The notes under the pieces were generated by a model. It was not told the DNA's origin. It was given only the letters and a program-made list of their open reading frames with translations, and searched no databases. Positions 29,897-34,732 of a stretch of DNA of 34,732 nt are shown here, piece by piece; position 1 is the first letter of the stretch; every line of letters begins with the position of its first letter. Source of the stretch: Promethearchaeota archaeon (lineage in GTDB: Archaea; Asgardarchaeota; Lokiarchaeia; Sigyniarchaeales; SOKP01); NCBI GenBank assembly GCA_020343655.1, contig CP070805.1, positions 54,464 to 89,195 on the forward strand, read 5' to 3'. Position numbers and translations under genes: made by a program.

Positions 29897-31888
29897 ATGT
29901 CTACGAAAAAAGAAAGAATTGTATTTGACGCTAATTTCTTTATTTGCATGCTGCAAATTAAAGCACGAAATTTTTTAGGAAATTTAGATAAAGCAGCAGA
30001 GGATTTAGGGTATAAATACTACATTTCTCAAACCGTATTCGATGAGATCAAAGCTCCTCATACTTACGTAGACAAATTGAAAAGTATTGTCAATGTTGAA
30101 AAAGTCTTTCTTTATGAAATTGATGATATAAAAGATAATCTTAGCCAATTTAATATAAAATTTCCTGCTCAAGACCCTGATCTATCACTTGTTTGTATAG
30201 GAAAGAGACTATTGGACCAAAATGAGAAAATGCCTATTCATCTTGTAACAGATGACTTTAAACTAGCAAAAAATACAAATTTGCTTTATAAAGGCAAAAT
30301 CAACATCTTATCTCTTTCAAGCTTTCTCTTAAAAGTACAAAGAACAACTGCTAACTCTCAGATGAGAAAATATTTTAAAGAAATTTGGAGAAGGAGCTTA
30401 AATTACACATTATCTTATATGATCGAACGATCAAAAATCTATCCTGCTGAACAGAAGATAACGTGGTTGATTGAAAAAGCAATAGCTGTAACAGAAAACT
30501 CGATCTTAACACAAGATATCGAATTAGAGAACCCAGACGCGGGTGTGAAGTTTGAGGTTGGTACTTCTAGATATATAGATGAACTTAATATAGCTGAGAA
30601 ATATATATCAAATAAAGATCTCCCCCTAAGTGAAGAGGAGAAAATATCTGGGATTATAAAATTTCTTGAAAATTTAAAAATTTCAAGAGAGTATGTAATT
30701 CGGGCTCGGAAGGCGATAATCAAAAGCGAATCGAAAGAAGCCGTAAAATTTTTAAAAAGAGGGAATGGTTTTTTAGTATCATTACTCCAAGTTGCATCTG
30801 GACAATTAACAAATGTAAAGGATTATGAAATTGTAGAGCAATTGATCTGTTCTGAAATCAGTAAAATGGAGTTTTTACGGGCATTTTTATTAGTTTCACT
30901 TGGTCGTATTAATGGAGCAATAGATTCACTTGAAAGAGCAGCATTATTTTCTGTGATAATTCATAATTATAAAACTTGTTTAACTCTGAATTATTTAAAG
31001 GCTTTAGTATACTTATTCCATGGACTTTATAAAAATGCCATAGGTCAGTATAATTTTACTGAAGAACTAGCTGATATTTATGAAGATGATAAACTAAGAC
31101 TCAAATGTTTAATTGGTAAAGCTATAGCAATTTACATTCAGGGTGAAAATAGGAATACAGCAATGAATATAATGGAAGAAATCTCAAATATTGATATAGA
31201 TAAGAATTTTCTTGATGCAATAATAGTATTTAGTGAACTTGGTGATTATTTTTTAGCATTAGGACATTCTCAAATAGCAACAAATCTTTATAACCAAGCA
31301 TTAGAAATCTCAATTGATTATAAATTATCATTTAAAAGCGAGACATTAATAGAAAAACTAAAAAGATCTTATATAGCTACGGTTTTAGAGGGATATTCCA
31401 CAGAAGATATGGTTGATAAATTGGATCTTTTGTTAGATAAAGCTTATGAAATCAAAGATGTTGAAACGTATAATGAACAAATTAAAAAAATATCTAGCTT
31501 TAATCTCTTATTTTATACTCCATTCCCATATATTACAGGTAAAAAAAAGTCCGTTCCGTTCTCAAAGTTACCAAAAGAACTTCAAGATGACTACTTAGAA
31601 GTTGTTTATTTTGAAAAATCAAAAGATATCCAAGGGCAGATTCTATTTATTGTTTCTCATTATGAATTAGGATTATTTGGAATCAAATTGAAAACAAGTG
31701 AAAATGTGACTGGGATTGCTGAAAATTATACTCTTAAAATAAAACCTAATGCAAAAGTGAAGATTTATGAGCCAGAGGAAGAATTAAGAAATTATTTTTT
31801 AATTCGAGCTATAATTGAGATTACAACAAAAGATCAAGTTCAAATTACATATACACTCCCATCTTTCTTTAAACAACTAAATCTTTGA
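29897..31888 (+). CDS. PIN-domain nuclease fused to a TPR-like helical domain
   Basis: The N-terminal 145 residues or so are a PIN nuclease domain with its acidic metal site complete: Asp11 (DANFF), Glu50 (FDEIKAP), Asp93/Asp95 (AQDPDLSLVC) and Asp119/Asp120 (LVTDDFKLA). This arrangement resembles the Nob1/VapC-like RNases in archaea. Residues about 165-535 are helical, with TPR-like hairpins (GRINGAIDSLERAALFS, YLFHGLYKNAIGQYNFTEELADIY, LGHSQIATNLYNQALEIS). The last 90 residues or so form a beta-rich domain (DIQGQILFIVSHYELGLFGI and onward) that could be an OB-like or beta-barrel unit. The total is 663 residues. There is no antitoxin-like small gene next to it, so it is unlikely to be a toxin. 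RNA processing guided by protein contacts is plausible (inference). The ATG at 29897 gives the normal PIN N-terminus. Confidence 0.85.
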   Translation: MSTKKERIVFDANFFICMLQIKARNFLGNLDKAAEDLGYKYYISQTVFDEIKAPHTYVDKLKSIVNVEKVFLYEIDDIKDNLSQFNIKFPAQDPDLSLVCIGKRLLDQNEKMPIHLVTDDFKLAKNTNLLYKGKINILSLSSFLLKVQRTTANSQMRKYFKEIWRRSLNYTLSYMIERSKIYPAEQKITWLIEKAIAVTENSILTQDIELENPDAGVKFEVGTSRYIDELNIAEKYISNKDLPLSEEEKISGIIKFLENLKISREYVIRARKAIIKSESKEAVKFLKRGNGFLVSLLQVASGQLTNVKDYEIVEQLICSEISKMEFLRAFLLVSLGRINGAIDSLERAALFSVIIHNYKTCLTLNYLKALVYLFHGLYKNAIGQYNFTEELADIYEDDKLRLKCLIGKAIAIYIQGENRNTAMNIMEEISNIDIDKNFLDAIIVFSELGDYFLALGHSQIATNLYNQALEISIDYKLSFKSETLIEKLKRSYIATVLEGYSTEDMVDKLDLLLDKAYEIKDVETYNEQIKKISSFNLLFYTPFPYITGKKKSVPFSKLPKELQDDYLEVVYFEKSKDIQGQILFIVSHYELGLFGIKLKTSENVTGIAENYTLKIKPNAKVKIYEPEEELRNYFLIRAIIEITTKDQVQITYTLPSFFKQLNL

Positions 31889-31942
31889 ATTCTGTTATAC
31901 AAAAAAATTCATAGAAGAAATTATATATTTAATATGTTTAGT

Positions 31943-32215
31943 TTAAACTCTTCTTAAACTCTTATCTCGTTGGCTGATCTGGTGTCCATGAATAGCACAA
32001 CTAATACAATAATACTTAGTTTTACTTGGAGCTTGGATAATTGTACCAGCTTTTTTCAATTCTGTAAACATTCGGCTATCAACTAGAGAAACTCTTTTCG
32101 TAACAGCTTTTGCTTTACTTCGAGCAACAAATCTTCCACATTTGCTACATTGAACCCTAGCATAATGTCCTTTACTAGAACCACTTCTACCGCCACTTTT
32201 TCTTTTTTTTGGAAT
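31943..32215 (-). CDS. rps26e: Small-subunit ribosomal protein eS26, apparent ATT start
   Basis: This 90-residue protein is eS26, found in eukaryotes and in some archaea (TACK and Asgard) but absent from bacteria. It shows the N-terminal KKRKSGGR, the zinc ribbon Cys23-x2-Cys26...Cys70-x2-Cys73, the KAVTKRVSLVDSR core and the YYCISCAIHG motif. eS26 sits at the mRNA exit channel of the small subunit. No ATG, GTG or TTG occurs in frame before the conserved part: after a TAG at 32227-32225 the codons are CTG ATT CCT ATT CCA AAA. Family members begin M-P-K-K-R-K, so ATT at 32215 (giving M-P-K-K-R-K) is the best start, with CTG at 32224 as an alternative. No clear Shine-Dalgarno precedes either. 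It is encoded between the convergent PIN-TPR gene and a CDP-alcohol phosphatidyltransferase. Confidence 0.93.
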   Translation of the reverse strand: MPKKRKSGGRSGSSKGHYARVQCSKCGRFVARSKAKAVTKRVSLVDSRMFTELKKAGTIIQAPSKTKYYCISCAIHGHQISQRDKSLRRV

Positions 32216-32354
32216 AGGAATCAGCTAATTTTAATTTTTTCTCATAAATCTTCACATTAATTAACTAATTGAATTGTTTAAAATTTAAAAAATTTATTCT
32301 TAAGCTTGAAAATTTCCGAAAATAAATATTAAGAATTTATTTTCATAAATCTAA

Positions 32355-33068
32355 CTAGATGTCCTCTTTATTTGCATTCTTTAGAGTCTTAAAAGTAAAG
32401 CTTAATCTTTGTAAAACTGTATAAATTAATGTAAAAGTGTAAATAATAATACCAATGACAAAAACCGGTGTGACTGGTACTCTGGTCACAAAAGGAACAA
32501 AAACAGTGAAAGGTTTACCTAAAAAAAGGAATGTTAAAAAATAAACAATTAGTTCTATAATGATTGTAAAAAGCAAAAATAGAATCCGTTCAGCTCGTTC
32601 CATAAATCCAATACCTTTCATATTAACACCTTCATTTTCAGCTCTTGAACGTATATAAGAAATCATAATAACTAAAAACAATATAATATAACCTAATAGA
32701 TAATCTACTAAACCTCCATAAACTAAAGCTAAAACAAAGATAGCATCAGAAAGTCTATCTAAATTTGAATCCAAAAATGCACCAGCTTGAGTTTCTCTGT
32801 TTGTTCTTCTCGCTACTTCACCATCAAATAAATCCATAGCCCCCGCCCAACCTATTATAAATGGTATAACCCAAGATAAGTAAATTGAAAAATATAAACC
32901 ACCTATTGCAATTAATAATGACGCAACTAATGAACATATAAATCCTATATAAGAAATCTTATTAGGTGTAAAATTATGTTTAATTAAAAATGCAACTGGG
33001 CGATCAATATATCTATTCGAAATTTCTCTCTGTCGAGATCTTTTTTTTGAATCTTCTGTTTCATTCAA
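32355..33068 (-). CDS. CDP-alcohol phosphatidyltransferase
   Basis: This 237-residue membrane enzyme transfers a phospho-head group or lipid phosphate from a CDP-alcohol in phospholipid synthesis. The diagnostic motif DGxxARxxxxxxxxGxxxDxxxD is intact at about 82-104 (DGEVARR, then GAFLDSNLD). About six membrane helices follow the usual layout, with an interfacial N-terminal helix (NRYIDRPVAFLIKHNFTPNKISYIG). In archaea this family makes archaetidylinositol phosphate, archaetidylserine or archaetidylglycerol phosphate. The sequence alone does not tell which. The gene starts 70 nt after the TrmY stop on the same strand, so the two may be cotranscribed. The region between it and eS26 (139 nt) is AT-rich with nothing recognised. 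Confidence 0.93.
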   Translation of the reverse strand: MNETEDSKKRSRQREISNRYIDRPVAFLIKHNFTPNKISYIGFICSLVASLLIAIGGLYFSIYLSWVIPFIIGWAGAMDLFDGEVARRTNRETQAGAFLDSNLDRLSDAIFVLALVYGGLVDYLLGYIILFLVIMISYIRSRAENEGVNMKGIGFMERAERILFLLFTIIIELIVYFLTFLFLGKPFTVFVPFVTRVPVTPVFVIGIIIYTFTLIYTVLQRLSFTFKTLKNANKEDI

Positions 33069-33138
33069 TTCCTTTATTTTTCCTAAGTTCTCATAATTAG
33101 ATTAATATTTTTAAAATTCCTATATAATAAAAAATTTA

Positions 33139-33735
33139 TTATAATGCTAATAAGTGTAATTTCAATAATCGAATAACTGAAGAAGCTAAATATGATTGAT
33201 TCCCAAGACTTATTGTTGGTATCTTTAATTCTAATAATTCTTTTGATTTAAGAAATTCATCATCTTGGCTACCTATGATGAAAAGAATCTTTTCTTTTCC
33301 TTGAATATTATTTAACAATTCGAAAAAATTTTGACCTTGTTCATGCAAAATATATAAATTATAATTCAATGTTCTAAAGTGCTTTATCGCTTCTATTATG
33401 CTCATTTTTGAAACTTTAATTGAACTGAATAATTTAAAATACTTTTTTTCTTTAACGCTATAGCTCTGTAGAAATTCAACAAAATAATCAGAAAATAGTA
33501 ATTCATTTTTAGGAAAAATTTTATTATTCAAAAATTCTGGATTAAAAATAAACGTACCATAACGATCTAAAAATACCCAAATCTGAATATTTTTTTCGAA
33601 GCTGTCTTTACCTAGTATTGCTGAGAGAACACATCGTGAAATTACATCTAATCGACCAGTAGAACCCGGTATATCTTTAATCGTGTAGTTATCAATATCC
33701 GCCGTTACAGATTTAATGAAAAATATCAGATTCAT
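33139..33735 (-). CDS. trmY: tRNA (pseudouridine-54 N1)-methyltransferase TrmY
   Basis: This 198-residue SPOUT methyltransferase makes N1-methylpseudouridine at position 54 of archaeal tRNAs, replacing the ribothymidine of bacteria. The family marks are DIPGSTGRLDVISRCVLSAI (about 21-40), the LHEQGQNF segment (about 132-139), the FIIGSQDDEF loop and the C-terminal knot sequence ISLGNQSYLASSVIRLLK that binds S-adenosylmethionine. In most relatives the last loop reads SLGPxSYLxSxCI. Here Pro is Asn and the Cys is Ser-Val, which are small changes. A TATA-like box lies 25-30 nt before the ATG, so the mRNA is probably close to leaderless. It is divergent from the Lrp-like regulator (131 nt between starts). 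Confidence 0.9.
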   Translation of the reverse strand: MNLIFFIKSVTADIDNYTIKDIPGSTGRLDVISRCVLSAILGKDSFEKNIQIWVFLDRYGTFIFNPEFLNNKIFPKNELLFSDYFVEFLQSYSVKEKKYFKLFSSIKVSKMSIIEAIKHFRTLNYNLYILHEQGQNFFELLNNIQGKEKILFIIGSQDDEFLKSKELLELKIPTISLGNQSYLASSVIRLLKLHLLAL

Positions 33736-33757
33736 TAAAAAAAATAAGACTTGATAT

Positions 33758-33769
33758 TATTTATATAAA
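33758..33769 (-). promoter_or_regulatory. Candidate TATA box of trmY
   Basis: TTTATATAAATA on the minus strand is centred about 29 nt before the TrmY ATG. The expected start of transcription is only a few nucleotides before the ATG, consistent with a near-leaderless archaeal mRNA. Confidence 0.4.
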
Positions 33770-33866
33770 GTTGCTTTTAGAATGCAAATTAAAACTTTTA
33801 ATTAGTTAATTGAATTATTTAGTATAATAGTAATCTGCGAATTCTTTTTATTTGTGTTATAGAACT

Positions 33867-34732
33867 ATGGATGATATTGATTTGTTTTTATCTATGATGT
33901 TAATGGGGAATTCTAGAATACCCTATAAAGAACTCGCCGATACTTTTGGGATGAGTGTCAATTCAATCCATAAACGTGTAAAATCGATGGTAGAGTTAGG
34001 AATCATTGAGAATTTTAATACCAAACTCAATTTAGCTTATTTTCCTAATGCTTCAAACGTTTTGCTTTTTGGAGTATCAAGAGCAAAAAACACCGAACTA
34101 TTAATTGATAAACTTGGAGAAAATGAATGTATATATAATGCTACTCAAGGTAGTGGTAATTATATTTATGCTCACGCCAATATTGTAAATTTAAATCAAT
34201 TGGATTCGCTTGTTTCTTTTATCAAAACTGTTGGCGAAATGGACGAACTTACTGTAGGACTAGAAAGTAGTGTTACTGGTATAGAGTCCCCAGAAACTAA
34301 AACTCGAGATCTATCTAACTTAGATTTTTTTATTATAAACTCAATTAAAGACAACTCAAGAAAGCCTATTTCTGAGATCGCTCTCGAAGTAGGTGCGAAT
34401 ACAAAAACTGTAAAAAGACGTTTAGATAGAATGATTGAAAACAACCTAATCCTGTTTTCTATCGATTGGTATCCTGATAAAACACCAATGAATCTCTCTA
34501 TGGTAAAAATAAAACTCAAACCCGATATTAGTGTCGATAAAAAGACAATTATTGATAAAGTACGTGAGATATGCGGTTCTTCAGCAATATTTGTATGGAG
34601 TTTTTCCAATCTACCTGATACACTTCTACTATGCCTATGGACTCGGACAGGAAAAGAACTTCAACAATTTGAAAATAATTTAAATCTAGATGAGTTTGAT
34701 TCTATTAAAGTAAATGTACTTATCAAAGGAAA
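33867..34732 (+). CDS. Lrp/AsnC-like transcription regulator with two winged-helix units, 3'-truncated by window edge
   Basis: The frame from ATG at 33867 runs to the window end without a stop (288 full codons). Residues about 3-60 are a winged helix-turn-helix of the AsnC/Lrp kind (SRIPYKELADTFGMSVNSIHKRVKSMVELGIIENF). A ligand or dimer-type domain follows (about 65-140). A second helix-turn-helix begins at about 152 (LDFFIINSIKDNSRKPISEIALEVGANTKTVKRRLDRMIENNLILF), with the start of a second ligand-type domain after it. Double-unit Lrp-like proteins are common in Asgard and other archaea. It is divergently transcribed from trmY, so it may control that promoter or its own (inference). Effector and targets are unknown. 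Confidence 0.88.
   Translation, partial: MDDIDLFLSMMLMGNSRIPYKELADTFGMSVNSIHKRVKSMVELGIIENFNTKLNLAYFPNASNVLLFGVSRAKNTELLIDKLGENECIYNATQGSGNYIYAHANIVNLNQLDSLVSFIKTVGEMDELTVGLESSVTGIESPETKTRDLSNLDFFIINSIKDNSRKPISEIALEVGANTKTVKRRLDRMIENNLILFSIDWYPDKTPMNLSMVKIKLKPDISVDKKTIIDKVREICGSSAIFVWSFSNLPDTLLLCLWTRTGKELQQFENNLNLDEFDSIKVNVLIKG

Noticed and set aside
32215..32260. Splicing from the upstream ATG near 32243 into eS26
   Set aside because: I tried to pair the exon end with the intron end and found no 4-bp central helix at a position that would join ATG to CCA; an ATT start is simpler.
34196..34609. Minus-strand frame at the right end
   Set aside because: It lies fully inside the plus-strand Lrp-like gene, whose two helix-turn-helix units are clear.
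1..34732. CRISPR arrays, tRNA or rRNA genes, transposases
   Set aside because: I looked for repeat-spacer regularity, tRNA-like GC-rich cloverleaf segments and transposase motifs on both strands and saw none; without a covariance search, a divergent small RNA could have been missed.

Overview
The window reads as a piece of an AT-rich archaeal chromosome, most likely an Asgard archaeon of the Lokiarchaeia kind. The supporting features are: a eukaryote/Asgard/TACK-type ribosomal protein eS26; the archaeal tRNA modification enzyme TrmY; archaeal-style TATA boxes a short distance upstream of start codons; an Archaeoglobus-type IscS; a CODH/ACS gamma (corrinoid Fe-S) subunit; and several large TPR, PIN or coiled-coil proteins with no clear bacterial counterpart. 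No rRNA, tRNA, CRISPR array, transposase or phage gene was seen. The lineage is an inference from gene content, not from a phylogenetic marker search.

Layout. 1-2400 (+): a flavodiiron protein cut by the left edge, then an acyl-CoA dehydrogenase. 2400-11870 (almost all -): a zinc-finger-like unknown, a GmhB-type phosphatase behind an ion/anion transporter, and then a dense redox and sulfur island. The island holds a superoxide reductase (desulfoferrodoxin), a rubrerythrin split over two frames, a four-module CoA-disulfide reductase/rhodanese/TusA/rhodanese protein, an IscU fused to a degenerate thioredoxin-reductase-like domain, an IscS without its PLP lysine, a free TusA, and a corrinoid protein. 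12300-17240 (+): a two-gene ABC export or remodelling system, a coiled-coil protein and tRNase Z. 17290-17534 (-): a MoaD/ThiS-like sulfur carrier that seems to be interrupted by a 30-nt archaeal intron. 17785-21490 (+): a TPR protein, a C25-like secreted peptidase and a HAD phosphatase. 21548-23002 (-): CdhE/AcsC. 23189-29190: an ADP-forming acyl-CoA synthetase alpha-like protein, two small unknowns, a HypE/AIR-synthase relative and a 641-residue unknown. 29196-34732: MobB, a PIN-TPR protein, eS26, a CDP-alcohol phosphatidyltransferase, TrmY and an Lrp-like regulator cut by the right edge.

How the parts fit. Flavodiiron protein, superoxide reductase, rubrerythrin and CoA-disulfide reductase together form an anaerobe's oxygen-defence set. 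The sulfur genes beside them suggest persulfide handling and Fe-S repair. Because the IscS here should be unable to make persulfide by PLP chemistry, the rhodanese/TusA modules are plausible alternative sulfur donors (inference). CdhE, the corrinoid protein, acyl-CoA dehydrogenase and ADP-forming synthetase fit an acetyl-CoA-centred anaerobic metabolism.

The most striking observation is at 17289-17350. The sulfur-carrier reading frame stops before the diglycine tail that such proteins need. Removing exactly 30 nt, at the positions where an archaeal splicing endonuclease would cut a bulge-helix-bulge-like fold, restores a perfect Ile-Ala-Gly-Gly-stop ending. Two other genes (the TPR protein and eS26) appear to start at ATT codons.
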